Assembly: GCA_964630595.1 (NCBI GenBank) | Contig: CAZVVT010000002.1 | Location: 222,563 to 286,562 of the forward strand | Direction of reading: 5' to 3' | Length of the DNA stretch: 64,000 bases | From: CAZVVT01 sp964630595 | Lineage (GTDB): Bacteria > Chlamydiota > Chlamydiia > Chlamydiales > VFKH01 | Part shown: positions 52,465 to 61,790 of the stretch, piece after piece | How the letters are laid out: each line of letters begins with the position of its first letter | How positions within the stretch are numbered: position 1 is the first letter of the stretch | The notes under the pieces: model-generated | The model's database searches: none | Told to the model about the DNA's origin: nothing | What the model saw: the letters and a program-made list of their open reading frames with translations, nothing else | Made by a program: the position numbers and the translations under genes

Positions 52465-53428
52465 ACCGGCCAAATCTGCACAACACCACCCTCTGATTCT
52501 GCGACTGCTTCGTCTCATTGACGCCTTCACAAAATCCGATGATGAGAGGGACTTTTACATCGATAAAAAAGAGGGCTTCCTTCTCTTTGTTGACTTGAAC
52601 AAGACGCGCGAGGAGCTTGCTGAACTCCAAACAGAGACCACCAAGCACGAAGACCGCTACTGCATGATTCCGAAGATGACCTACTACGAAGTGAAGAAGA
52701 TCATGGAGGGGTTTGTCAACGAAAAGGTGTGGGACATTGACACCAAAGAAAAACTTTTGGATATCATCGGCTCGAAGAATGCCCGCGAGAACTTTCTCGA
52801 ATTCATCTGGGACCATCTAACAGAACTCGAAAAGTGGCAACAGTACTACGTAGAACGCATGCGTGTGCGCATCATTGAGTGGCTACGTCACCATGAGCTG
52901 CAGTTCGTCTTTGAAGAGGATCTAGATTTGGGTAAGACCAATGTGGAGAAACTCAAAAGCCACTTTCTCGACACGAAAGTGCCCAAAGATGTGGCTGCCT
53001 GCCGTGATGCCATTGAGCAGAAGGCGCAAACCTACTACTCCCTCGAGGCGCTCAATCCACGCCCCAAACGAGGTCGTCCACCCAAGCAGACCGCCAAAGT
53101 CGCGCCCGAACTTTCGCTCTCTTCCGATCTCTATCTCACGGTGCCCCCCGCTGCACGACCCTTCCTCTTCCTGCCCGATCTGATTGCCCCGGCGCAAATC
53201 AGCTTCTCCGGCAAGACGGAATCCGATGAGCAGCTCTTCAAAAGCAAAGGGCAAAACAAGCTCCTGCAAGCACAAGAGACTCTGCAGAGCAAACTCTCTC
53301 TTCTGCGTGGTCTGGCTTCTCGAAGCGGCGTAAAAGCGGCCGCTCCTTCCTGGGATGATGACGAGGACGACGATGAGGATGACGAAGAGGTAGAAACCGT
53401 GAAAAAGCCGGCGGTTAAGAAGCGCTAG
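52412..53428 (+). CDS. UPF0158 protein, CT429-like
   Basis: 338 residues from the ATG at 52412, with GAAGGAA 5 nt before it. A Lys/Pro/Ala-rich N-terminus (KKVAAKKPAPPKKPVSKPAK) precedes the UPF0158 domain (~35-180; DKKEGFLLFVDLNKTREEL, REDRYC-like). A linker with an AT-hook-like PRPKRGRPPKQ follows, then a C-terminal helix and an acidic run (DDDEDDDEDDEE). The basic ends and RGRPP motif suggest nucleic-acid contact, though the family's function is unknown. Synteny after dapF matches CT429. Confidence 0.85.
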   Translation: MKKVAAKKPAPPKKPVSKPAKSAQHHPLILRLLRLIDAFTKSDDERDFYIDKKEGFLLFVDLNKTREELAELQTETTKHEDRYCMIPKMTYYEVKKIMEGFVNEKVWDIDTKEKLLDIIGSKNARENFLEFIWDHLTELEKWQQYYVERMRVRIIEWLRHHELQFVFEEDLDLGKTNVEKLKSHFLDTKVPKDVAACRDAIEQKAQTYYSLEALNPRPKRGRPPKQTAKVAPELSLSSDLYLTVPPAARPFLFLPDLIAPAQISFSGKTESDEQLFKSKGQNKLLQAQETLQSKLSLLRGLASRSGVKAAAPSWDDDEDDDEDDEEVETVKKPAVKKR

Positions 53429-54068
53429 CCAATGTTACTGCCTCTAATTTGAGGCGCAGAGCGCAGTAAGGATCGGTTTCTTCCGCCGCTTGCCCTCGGT
53501 CAAGAACGCGAATGTCTGAAGGCAAGGCCGCCAGCAATTGGCCCGCTGCGCTTCGAATGTGGACATCTTCTGTGACATCCGGCAGATCATCGACAAGTTG
53601 CTGTAATGCGGTCTCTTCTTCAACTTGAAGCCTCTGTCGCAGTCCATCAACGGCTGCCTCTATCTCCTCTTCGCTTCTCTGGAAAAAATCAAAATTCATC
53701 AGAGCCACTCCGAGAGAGGCAAAAAGGGGAATCAGCACAATGCCGATCAACCCTCCCCAAGGCGCTGCCGCCATACACAAGGCCGTGAGCGCAACGCCCG
53801 CGACAATCCCCGCCACGGCGCCCACAACACTCCACCAAAAACTGAACGATTGCCCACGATTCCACAGCTGCACCAGCGTCTTGACTTCTCGATAGCGACG
53901 CGCACACTGATCGCGCTGCTCTGCGTTTACAAAAAGCAGCTGCTGCTGCGCGAAAGCGCTTTGCACGGCCTGGATCTCTTGGAGAAGATCGCCCCGCGGA
54001 AGAACCGTAAGAGGAAAGGCCCGGTTTTCCGTCATCATCGTACGGAGAGCCTCTGAACTGACTCGCAT
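53415..54068 (-). CDS. putative inclusion-membrane (Inc-like) protein
   Basis: 217 residues with no signal peptide. Two adjacent hydrophobic segments (residues ~78-100 and ~102-125; WWSVVGAVAGIVAGVALTAL, then GGLIGIVLIPLFASLGVALM) are separated by a very short turn (APWG). This bilobed hydrophobic domain is the hallmark of chlamydial Inc proteins, which are type III-secreted into the inclusion membrane. The rest is charged and helical, with a coiled-coil-prone region at 130-170. No sequence family is recognised. Convergent with the CT429-like gene (14-nt overlap). Confidence 0.55.
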   Translation of the reverse strand: MRVSSEALRTMMTENRAFPLTVLPRGDLLQEIQAVQSAFAQQQLLFVNAEQRDQCARRYREVKTLVQLWNRGQSFSFWWSVVGAVAGIVAGVALTALCMAAAPWGGLIGIVLIPLFASLGVALMNFDFFQRSEEEIEAAVDGLRQRLQVEEETALQQLVDDLPDVTEDVHIRSAAGQLLAALPSDIRVLDRGQAAEETDPYCALRLKLEAVTLASAS

Positions 54069-54093
54069 CCTTTCGGGAGCTTGTCATATTCGG

Positions 54094-55833
54094 CTATTTT
54101 TGTGTCAAACTGTCAACAGTGGGTTGAATGAGCGCAGCCAAATCCACCGACTTCATCTGGATCGACTCTGTCAACAGACCGCAGTTGAAGTTCACAATTT
54201 CCTGCTTCAGAATCTCTTCGTCAAAATAGGTTTCTAAGTTGAGCAGGTTGCCAAAGGGCGGAATGCCCCCCACCTGTACGCCCCAGCGCTCAAAAATCAC
54301 GGCGGGATCTTCAAATTCAAATTTTTCCTTGGCAACCGCTGCTACCGCTTTCATATCGAGCTTTTGATGGGCGGGAATGTTGACCTGGATGTTCTTTTTG
54401 CTCGACTTGCCGCGCAAGATCAGCGCTTTAACCCCCGTTTCGATTGGTTGGTTGCGCACTCGTGCGGAATCTTGCGAGGTGGGTGTGGCTTCATGCACAG
54501 TATGCTCAAAGGGCATTTCATTGGCTTTGAGCAGCCGGATGATTTCGCCGCGGATATTTTCGCCGCCAAAGAAAATTTTTGCTTTGATGCGCACAGAAGC
54601 GATGCGTTTGGGATCGGAAGGGAAGAGAGAGGCTTCGCGGATGTTCTTGAGCTTCAACATCGTCATGGTCAGACGCTCAAGCCCAATGCCGAAACCGCCA
54701 TGAGGCGGCATGCCATATTTGAAGATCGAGAGGTAGTCTTCAAACTCCTCCGGATCCATGCCCTTGGCGATGATCCCTTCGATCATGGATTCATAGGTAT
54801 GGCGCCTTTGCCCGCCGGAGGAGATCTCCGTGCCTGCGCAAAGAAGGTCGTGCGTGTTGCTCAGCTCCCCGTTGGGGTAGGCATAAAAGGGGCGCTTGGA
54901 CTGTAGCCAGTCGGTGATGAAGACAAAGTCCGTACCTTTTTTTTCTTGGGCCCAAGCGCATAGCTCTCGCTCTGCGGCGGGACTTAAGTCGGGCTCGTCT
55001 CTTTCATCGATGCCGGTGCGTTGGTAGAAGAGCTCTTGCGCCTCCTGGAAGGTCAGTCGAGGAAAGGGAACGTTTTCCGGAGCCACCACCGCCGCTAAAG
55101 CTCCCAGTTTTCGTACGATGTACTTCATACATCGCTCTTGGACATCGAGAATCTCGCTCCAGTCGTCAAAAAAGCCCATCTCAAATTCAAACTGCTTGCC
55201 TTCCGTGAGGTGGCGCGTGGTGTTCGAGAGTTCCGCGCGGAAGAAGGGCATGAGGGCAAAAACACGCTCATTGACCCCCACCATCATCTGCTTGTAGAGC
55301 TGACTGCTCTGCGCTAAAGCGGCTGGGTAGCCAAAATAGTCGACATGGAAAAACTCCGCGCCCCCTTCCGAAGAGGCTCCTACTAAGTTCGGACCGAAGT
55401 ACTCGACAGCCCCCTCGCCAATCATGAATTCGCGGTAAGCCTGCGCGATGATCGCCTGCGCCTGAAAGACCTCTTGGATGTGGCGGTTGCGCAAACTCAA
55501 AGGGCGGTGGACGAGGATCTGTTCTAAGACGTTAGGGATTACAGGGCGGTAGTATTCGATGGGCAGGTTTTCGGTGACAGCCACTTCCACAGTAATTTTG
55601 GGATCTACCAGTTCAGGCCCTTCCGCCACCGTCCCTTCAATGCGCAGAATCGAACCTGGTTGGAGGTGAGCAATCTGGCTCTTGTCGCTGGTCACAATCT
55701 GGGCCAAACCGGTGCGATCGCGCAAAATGATAAAGTTGATCTTCCCCAAAATCCGGAGATTGTTGAGCCAGCCGCGCATACAAACGCGGGCACCAACATG
55801 ATTTTTGAGTTCGTTTGCCAGAGTACGTTTCAT
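54094..55833 (-). CDS. aspS: archaeal-type aspartyl-tRNA synthetase fused to a YbaK editing domain
   Basis: 579 residues. The N-terminal OB fold (VCMRGWLNNLRILGKINFII) binds the anticodon. The archaeal/eukaryal-type class II core has AQSSQLYKQMMV, FFRAELSNTTRHLTEGKQFE and motif 3 GGFGIGLERLTM. It lacks the large GAD insertion of the usual bacterial enzyme. From ~415 onwards is a YbaK/ProXp-type deacylase domain (VKALILRGKSSKKN, GGIPPFGNLLNLETYFDE), which in relatives hydrolyses misacylated tRNA. An AspRS of this type is often non-discriminating and makes Asp-tRNA(Asn). Divergent from glyS with a 35-nt gap. Confidence 0.88.
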   Translation of the reverse strand: MKRTLANELKNHVGARVCMRGWLNNLRILGKINFIILRDRTGLAQIVTSDKSQIAHLQPGSILRIEGTVAEGPELVDPKITVEVAVTENLPIEYYRPVIPNVLEQILVHRPLSLRNRHIQEVFQAQAIIAQAYREFMIGEGAVEYFGPNLVGASSEGGAEFFHVDYFGYPAALAQSSQLYKQMMVGVNERVFALMPFFRAELSNTTRHLTEGKQFEFEMGFFDDWSEILDVQERCMKYIVRKLGALAAVVAPENVPFPRLTFQEAQELFYQRTGIDERDEPDLSPAAERELCAWAQEKKGTDFVFITDWLQSKRPFYAYPNGELSNTHDLLCAGTEISSGGQRRHTYESMIEGIIAKGMDPEEFEDYLSIFKYGMPPHGGFGIGLERLTMTMLKLKNIREASLFPSDPKRIASVRIKAKIFFGGENIRGEIIRLLKANEMPFEHTVHEATPTSQDSARVRNQPIETGVKALILRGKSSKKNIQVNIPAHQKLDMKAVAAVAKEKFEFEDPAVIFERWGVQVGGIPPFGNLLNLETYFDEEILKQEIVNFNCGLLTESIQMKSVDLAALIQPTVDSLTQK

Positions 55834-55868
55834 AAATGGTGGGTTTCAATATACTCTACTAGCGATTT

Positions 55869-57242
55869 ATGACAGAAGATCCGCTCAAACCCATCGTTGC
55901 TTTGGCAAAACGCCGGGGCTTTGTTTATCCAGGCTCCGAGATCTATGGCGGCTTCGCCAATACCTACTCCTACGGCCCTTTAGGTGCGGAGCTGAAGCGC
56001 AATATTAAGACGCAGTGGTGGAAGCAGTTCGTCCAGATGCGAGACGACATGGTTGGCCTCGATGGCCCCATCCTTCTGCACCCTAAGGCGTGGCACGCCT
56101 CGGGGCACGTTGAGGGGTTCAATGACGCCCTCGTTGACTGCAAGGCGTGCAAGTCGCGGCTGCGCGCGGACCACCTTCTGGAAAAGGCTCTCAAACGCGA
56201 TGTAGAGGGTCTGAGCATGAAGGAGCTTTCCGCTCTGCTGCAGAGCCATAAAGTGGCCTGCCCCAAATGTGGCGCCCACGACTGGACGGATGTACGGCAG
56301 TTTAATTTGATGTTTGCCACGCAGATGTCCAAGACGGGCGATGACAGCGCCGCCTATTTGCGACCTGAAACGGCGCAGGCGATCTTTCTCGACTACAAAA
56401 ACATCGTCGACACGATGCGCGTACAGGTACCTTTCGGCGTAGCGCAGATCGGAAAGGCCTTTCGCAATGAGATCACACCGGGGAATTTTATCTTTCGCGT
56501 GGTGGAATTTGAGCAGATGGAGATCGAGTACTTCATTCGCGAAAGTGCTTGGAAAGAGACCTTTGAGGCGTGGCTGGAGCGTATGTGGCAGTGGTGCGAT
56601 GCCATCGGTCTGCCGCGCAGCAGCTTGGAGCTTTTTGAACATCCGTCCGAAAAACTGTCGCACTATTCCAAACGAACAGTGGACTTCCTCTTTGACTTTC
56701 CCTTCGGCAAGAGCGAGCTCTACGGCCTTGCTTACCGCACGGACTGGGACTTGCGTCGCCATGCGGAGTTTAGCGGCGAGCGGCTCGACTATCTCGATCC
56801 CAAAACAAACGAACGCTTCGTGCCGCATGTGATCGAGCCCACTTTTGGTGTCGACCGCACTATTCTTGCGCTGCTCTGTGCGGCGTACCGCGAAGAGACT
56901 CTCGACGATGGCGAAAAGCGCACTGTGCTGGCTTTTAAGCCCAGTATTGCTCCGTTCAAGGCAGCGATCTTCCCTCTCATGAAGAAAGAGCCCCTGGCGA
57001 GCAAAGCGAAAGAGGTCTACCACCTTTTACGCAAACACTTCATGTGCGACTACGATGAATCCGGCGCCATTGGCAAACGCTACCGCCGCCATGATGAGAT
57101 CGGCACGCCCTGCTGCATCACCATCGATTTCGACACGCTGGAAAACAACACTGTAACCCTGCGTCATCGCGATTCTATGGAGCAAGAACGCCTTTCGATC
57201 GATAGCTTAGCGGCAAGACTTTTCACTCTGATTGCGGAGTAA
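55869..57242 (+). CDS. glyS: glycyl-tRNA synthetase, homodimer (eukaryal/archaeal) type
   Basis: 457 residues with GGFANTYSYGPLGAELKRNI, AFRNEITPG(N)F motif 2, an insertion containing CxxC pairs (CKACKSR, CPKCGA), and GVDRTILALLCAAYREE motif 3. A C-terminal anticodon-binding domain ends the protein. This is the alpha2 class, unlike the alpha-beta enzyme of most bacteria; Chlamydia trachomatis, as I recall, carries a fused bacterial-type glyQS. So it probably came by lateral transfer or replaced the usual enzyme. It charges tRNA-Gly. Confidence 0.93.
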   Translation: MTEDPLKPIVALAKRRGFVYPGSEIYGGFANTYSYGPLGAELKRNIKTQWWKQFVQMRDDMVGLDGPILLHPKAWHASGHVEGFNDALVDCKACKSRLRADHLLEKALKRDVEGLSMKELSALLQSHKVACPKCGAHDWTDVRQFNLMFATQMSKTGDDSAAYLRPETAQAIFLDYKNIVDTMRVQVPFGVAQIGKAFRNEITPGNFIFRVVEFEQMEIEYFIRESAWKETFEAWLERMWQWCDAIGLPRSSLELFEHPSEKLSHYSKRTVDFLFDFPFGKSELYGLAYRTDWDLRRHAEFSGERLDYLDPKTNERFVPHVIEPTFGVDRTILALLCAAYREETLDDGEKRTVLAFKPSIAPFKAAIFPLMKKEPLASKAKEVYHLLRKHFMCDYDESGAIGKRYRRHDEIGTPCCITIDFDTLENNTVTLRHRDSMEQERLSIDSLAARLFTLIAE

Positions 57243-57246
57243 TGTC

Positions 57247-59198
57247 ATGGCAGCTGCAAGCCTTTCCTGTCACATCCATATTCGCGATCCAGATTACACG
57301 TTTGTTTTTCAAGACGACCACCCCTTCCGCGCAGCGGTGCGTGGTTTTCTTCCGTTCAAAAGACAATGTTTTCCTTTTTCAAGTCGTGTTGTTCATTGCG
57401 AGGTGGCCCATATAGGCCCATGGAGTTGCGATCCCACTCTGCCCCAATCCATCCAGAAAGCAGTCCTGTGTGCCTTAGACAAATTTACGCACGAGTTCTC
57501 TTTTTGCTTCGATCCAAAAACAAGCGCCCTCTCTATCAACAAGAGCACCCAGATCAATCTCGCAACACGATCGATCACTGTTGATGGGAAAAGTGACTCT
57601 AGCCTAGATGTATGGTTTGTAGCATTGCACAACATCGCCTCCACAACTCCAAGATGGCCACTGACCTCCTTCTTTGATGCTGCTTCTATACTGGGTTTTA
57701 CGAATGCTGCGGAGCAAGCCAGAATCGTTGCTGCTGCACAAGGGCGCACAGACCCCTCTTTTCTTCGCATTGTTACCTCCTGTTGTAATACAGCCCTGGT
57801 CCACATAGAGTCCATTTGGTCTGGCACAAAACCGGCCACTGATTCGGGAAGATTCACCTTCTGGCGCCCCTCTTCTTTTACCGAAAGCTCTCCTGAAAGA
57901 GGAATGCTAGCGCACATTGATTCCGCCCATCGTCTCCATCTTTACCTTACCTGGAACCGCCGGACACTAGGAGATAACCTCGTTGGACGTGGATCGTTTG
58001 CGCGAGTTACAGAAGTCACGCCTTTGAACGGTAGACTAGATCGACAACTCTGCAGCCATTCCTCTCCTCTTTCCTATGCTAGAGTCACGCTCGAAGCACT
58101 GCAAGCGCTGGGCGATGCTGAAGGGATTGTCTCCTGCGAAGGCTATGCTGAATATCAGGGAAAAAGAAAGCGAAGACATCCTGAAATTGCAGTACCTAAA
58201 GCGCGCATGTTAATGCCCCAATTAGCTCCTCTACACCCGCTGTTTCTCAAAGTCTTGCGCGGAGAAATGGTGATTGATGCAAGACGCGCATTAGAACTGA
58301 CTCGCGACCTACTTGCCGCTGTGCGCACTATGCATGACAGAGGCGTCTACCATAGAGATCTCAAAGCGGGTAATTTTCTTACTGATGCCGAAAATCATTT
58401 GAAGGTATGCGATTTTTCAGCAAGTCGACTGCTGGGAACTGTCGGACGCGTGGGACGAGGAACAACGAACATTATTGTCTCTCCGGAAGAAGCAAAGCAT
58501 CTCGTTGCTGAATACGCTAAGCAGTTTGCAAAGGGAGGTCCCGTTAATGTTTACTATGCTCCTGGCCTTGCTACAGTGACCGCAAAAGCCGATTTATGGG
58601 CAGTAGGCTGCTTCCTCCTGGCTTTGCTGACAGGAAAAATGTTCTATTCCTCTTTAATTGATAAAATCAACAGCCCGGAAGAATACTCTAATCTCCATAA
58701 GATCGCCACTTTATCCGAAGAAACCATTTTCGAATCCGTTTCCTCTGCACCGGCGGCTCATCTACTCAAAAGACTTTTGCATCCAGATCCAGAAAAGCGA
58801 TGTGATGCCCACGAGGCGTACGGAATCATTTTGGATCTTCTCGGTGAATCAGAGCCTGTTGCCACCGAAGACGCGGAGGCTGCAGCAGCAGGCAGCGCAG
58901 AGCCNNNNNNNNNNNNNNNNNNNNNNNNNNNNNNNNNNNNNNNNNNNNNNNNNNNNNNNNNNNNNNNNNNNNNNNNNNNNNNNNNNNNNNNNNNNNNNNN
59001 NNNNCAGAGCCTGTTGCCACCGAAGACGCGGAGGCTGCAGCAGCAGGCAGCGCAGAGCCCCCCGCTGCTTGCAGCGGCGCAGGCAGTGGCAGCGAGCCAT
59101 CTTCCACTGTGCGCAGAAGTGCGGGCAGTGACAGTTCAGGCGAAGCAAGGCCTCGCCCACATAAGTTGTACTCTCATTTCATGAAGGGCCCAACATGA
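57247..59198 (+). CDS. divergent protein-kinase-like protein 1 (interrupted by N gap)
   Basis: The start ATG at 57247 follows GGAG in the glyS end. The first ~260 residues are unrecognised and Cys/Ser/Thr-rich. The kinase-like domain follows: G-loop GRGSFARVTEV, catalytic loop YHRDLKAGNFLTD, DFS instead of DFG (CDFSASRL), and KADLWAVGCFLLALLTG. A beta3 VAIK Lys is not evident. The C-terminus carries 16-residue repeats around the 100-N gap. Reading the repeat in one phase on both sides gives a frame ending at TGA 59196-59198, which overlaps the next ATG. The stop near 59184 seen in another frame is an artefact of the arbitrary gap length. Probably a secreted or regulatory kinase or pseudokinase; a second copy follows. 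Confidence 0.7.
58850..59059 (+). repeat. 48-bp tandem repeat collapsed at the 100-N scaffold gap (58905-59004)
   Basis: The same 55 bases stand on both sides of the N run (58850-58904 and 59005-59059). Each begins and ends with CAGAGCC, giving a 48-bp unit that encodes EPVATEDAEAAAAGSA. The gap almost certainly contains further copies. The number 100 is a placeholder, so nothing about copy number or frame can be read from the gap. Confidence 0.9.
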
Positions 59199-60523
59199 CT
59201 GCGCTTCTGCCACTTCTGGGTTACACCGACCCCGCTGCTATCACAGAATATGTAGCCACAAAGCGCCCTCTTGCATCCGATCTACAAACAATTGTAAAGA
59301 GCTGCGCTCAAGCCGTTCTCGATCACTTTTCCACTCTTTATGCCAAAGCCTCTACAGAGGGGACGATTTTTGTGGATCGCAGCACCATCCCTCCTGCCCC
59401 CCGCTCTCTCATAGCCGTGCGCGATGCTACCAGCGGATTCCTTACCGTCTACATCCTCTTAACACGCCGAACAAAGGGAGGGGATAAACTCGTTGGAAAG
59501 GGTTCTCACTGTGTGGTCACAGAAGTTCTTTGTCTGAATCACAAACCAGAGCGCCCTCTTTGCTCTGCTTCTGCAGAAGAACATGACCTCAGTCGCTCCC
59601 TAGAGGTTTACGGCTGCCTTGGCAATAGACCTCCTTGCATTGTTGAATGCGTTGCCTCGGCTACCTATGAAAAATCAGACATTGTAAAAACACGTCTCAT
59701 CATGCCCAAATTTCGCTCCTTCAACACCATCTTTCGCCGCGCTGTATACGACGGCACCCTCCCTCCTTTGAAAGACGCGATAAAGTGGTTAGAGCAGCTT
59801 CTGACAGCTTTGGATACTCTACACCAAAAGGGCTATCGTCATGGTGATGCCAAAGCAGCGAATATGCTTCTTGATCAAGAGGGCAATTTAAAACTCTGTG
59901 ATTTAAATGTTCTGCGTATGGATTTGCTCCACGAAGCTAAGGAAAGAGTGACCACGGGACATATTGTTTCCCCCGAAGAAGCCGCCCTTCTTGTGAAAGA
60001 GTATCAATACCAAAGCGATCACAAGATAGCACCTCTTAAGGTCACATACGCGCGGGATTTAGATACAATTGGGCCTAAAGCAGATGCTTGGGCAGCCGGT
60101 GTTTTTGCAGCAAGTCTCTTGCTTGGGTGGATGCCCATCACAGAGGCTGCTCCCTACAATACGCGCGAAGAGTGGACGGTCATGGAAGCCTTCGTTGCTC
60201 TACCCCAAACCACGATCGACACAGAGGTCGACAAAAAAGCGCTTCCTGAGGGCATCGCGCCCATCATCAAAGGGCTGCTTGCGAAAACTCCCGATGAACG
60301 TCTCTCCGTTGCGGAGGCTCTTGTGAAGGTGCGAGAGCTGAATCCGTCTCTTTTCCCTGCGGAAGCAGCACCAGGCGCAGCGCTTGCGGGAGCAGGAGCG
60401 CCTATGCCAGCGGCTGCAGCCTGCTCTGGCGCCGGCGGACCACCGCGCCGCCTGCGTCTTGAACCACGAAGCTTGGTTGTTGTCCCTGCCGCCGAAGGGG
60501 GCTACAAGATCGCTCTATCTTAA
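59195..60523 (+). CDS. divergent protein-kinase-like protein 2 (probable pseudokinase)
   Basis: 442 residues, ATG overlapping the end of the first kinase-like gene. Kinase-like features: G-loop GKGSHCVVTEV, catalytic loop YRHGDAKAANMLLD (HRD changed to HGD), DLN instead of DFG (LCDLNVLRM), and KADAWAAGVFAASLLLG. The beta3 Lys is not evident, so catalysis is doubtful. It shares IVSPEEA, the KAD-W block and a PAA(A)ACSGAG C-terminal motif with protein 1, making them tandem paralogues. The C-terminal ~60 residues are Ala/Gly/Pro-rich. Its last 4 nt overlap the convergent symporter gene. A role as an effector is plausible but unsupported by motif. Confidence 0.75.
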   Translation: MTALLPLLGYTDPAAITEYVATKRPLASDLQTIVKSCAQAVLDHFSTLYAKASTEGTIFVDRSTIPPAPRSLIAVRDATSGFLTVYILLTRRTKGGDKLVGKGSHCVVTEVLCLNHKPERPLCSASAEEHDLSRSLEVYGCLGNRPPCIVECVASATYEKSDIVKTRLIMPKFRSFNTIFRRAVYDGTLPPLKDAIKWLEQLLTALDTLHQKGYRHGDAKAANMLLDQEGNLKLCDLNVLRMDLLHEAKERVTTGHIVSPEEAALLVKEYQYQSDHKIAPLKVTYARDLDTIGPKADAWAAGVFAASLLLGWMPITEAAPYNTREEWTVMEAFVALPQTTIDTEVDKKALPEGIAPIIKGLLAKTPDERLSVAEALVKVRELNPSLFPAEAAPGAALAGAGAPMPAAAACSGAGGPPRRLRLEPRSLVVVPAAEGGYKIALS

Positions 60524-61725
60524 GAAAGGACTTTCTCGCCTTCCCAGCGCGCCACCATGACGGCACAAGCCGCTTCGCTGGCAACGTTGATGACCGTGCG
60601 GAACATATCGAGGATGCGCTCGACGGGAATAATGAAGGCAATGCCTTCGGGAGGCAGCCCAAGGGTGTTTAAGATGACCATGATGGCGATCAAGCTGGCG
60701 GAAGGAATGCCGGTCAACCCCATCGCTGCGATCAAGGAGAGCCCCACCACCATGACTTGCTGCACAAAGTGCAGTTCAATGCCGCTCATGGCAGCGATGA
60801 AGAGCACCCCCACACACTCATAAAGGGCCGATCCGGTCATGTTGAAGCTGGTGCCCAAGGGCACGACAAAACTCGCTACACGGTTGGAAACGCCTGCGCG
60901 CTTTTCCACGCACTCGAGCGTAATGGGCAGCGACGCCGCCGAAGAGCTGGTGCTGAACGCCGTCACCAAGGCAGGGAAGATGGCCCGGAAAAAGCCTCTC
61001 ACACTCACTCCACGAGCCACCAACAAGCAGGGAATGACGCCGAACAAAAAGATCCCCAAGCCCAAAAGCACCGCAACGACAAACCACAGCGCCGACGCAA
61101 TGGCCCCTAAACCGGAATGGGCAACTGCCGAAGCGACGAGAAAAAAGACCCCCACGGGAAGGGCCTTCATCACGACCTGAGTCATGCGCATCATAACGGC
61201 AAAGAAGCTCTGCCAGAACTTCACCATCCCCTCGCGCACCTCCAACCCAGAGAGGGCAATACCAAAGAGCAGACTAAAGACAATCACTCCGAGCATATTT
61301 CCCTGCGACGCCGCCGCAAAGACATTACTGGGCACAATCTTGAACAGCACCTGCTTGAACAAATCCTCCGGTGCGGCCGGCAACTGCCCCGCTGCACTGC
61401 CCGCTTCCATCACCCCAAAAGGCAGCACCGTCACCACCGCCAGCCCTACCACCGCGGCAATCAACACCGTCAGGACATAGTAGAAGAAGGTCTTTGCCCC
61501 TAGCCGCCCCAGGCCTCTTTGTGCGCCCAGCCCCCCAATCCCCGCAATCACCGAGGAGGCCACAAGGGGAATCACCATCAACGTCAACGCATTCAAAAAG
61601 AGCTGTCCCAAAAGCTGATAGCCGGCTTTCAGCGCCTCATGGCCCTGGCTAAAATGGCCCACCACACAGGCCAACCCAATGGCCACCATCACCCAGAAAA
61701 AGGTCGTATTATTCCGTAGCTTCAT
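60520..61725 (-). CDS. dicarboxylate/amino acid:cation symporter (DAACS, GltP-like)
   Basis: 401 residues from the ATG at 61725 (preceded by GGGGG; the frame is open to 61764). About eight membrane helices with re-entrant loops: Ser-rich SSSAASLPITLEC and the conserved FVVPLGTSFNMTGSALYE motif. GIPSASLIAIMVIL and IPVERILDMFRTVINV complete the family signature. It imports glutamate, aspartate or C4-dicarboxylates with Na+ or H+. Asp in the last helix region (DMFRT) is intact. Confidence 0.92.
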   Translation of the reverse strand: MKLRNNTTFFWVMVAIGLACVVGHFSQGHEALKAGYQLLGQLFLNALTLMVIPLVASSVIAGIGGLGAQRGLGRLGAKTFFYYVLTVLIAAVVGLAVVTVLPFGVMEAGSAAGQLPAAPEDLFKQVLFKIVPSNVFAAASQGNMLGVIVFSLLFGIALSGLEVREGMVKFWQSFFAVMMRMTQVVMKALPVGVFFLVASAVAHSGLGAIASALWFVVAVLLGLGIFLFGVIPCLLVARGVSVRGFFRAIFPALVTAFSTSSSAASLPITLECVEKRAGVSNRVASFVVPLGTSFNMTGSALYECVGVLFIAAMSGIELHFVQQVMVVGLSLIAAMGLTGIPSASLIAIMVILNTLGLPPEGIAFIIPVERILDMFRTVINVASEAACAVMVARWEGEKVLS

Positions 61726-61790
61726 AGACCCCCGAATTATCTCCCAATTCCCTATTGCTTCCATAGGAAATTATAGGTCTGTGCGTAACT

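Noticed and set aside
55980..57023. 347-codon open frame antisense to glyS
   Set aside because: Entirely within a confidently assigned synthetase gene; composition (Leu/Arg/Val-rich) reflects the complementary strand of a codon-biased gene.
57232..59184. Reading of kinase-like gene 1 straight through the 100-N run to a stop near 59184
   Set aside because: The N run length is a placeholder; the flanking repeat fixes the phase and gives a different, repeat-consistent C-terminus ending at 59198.
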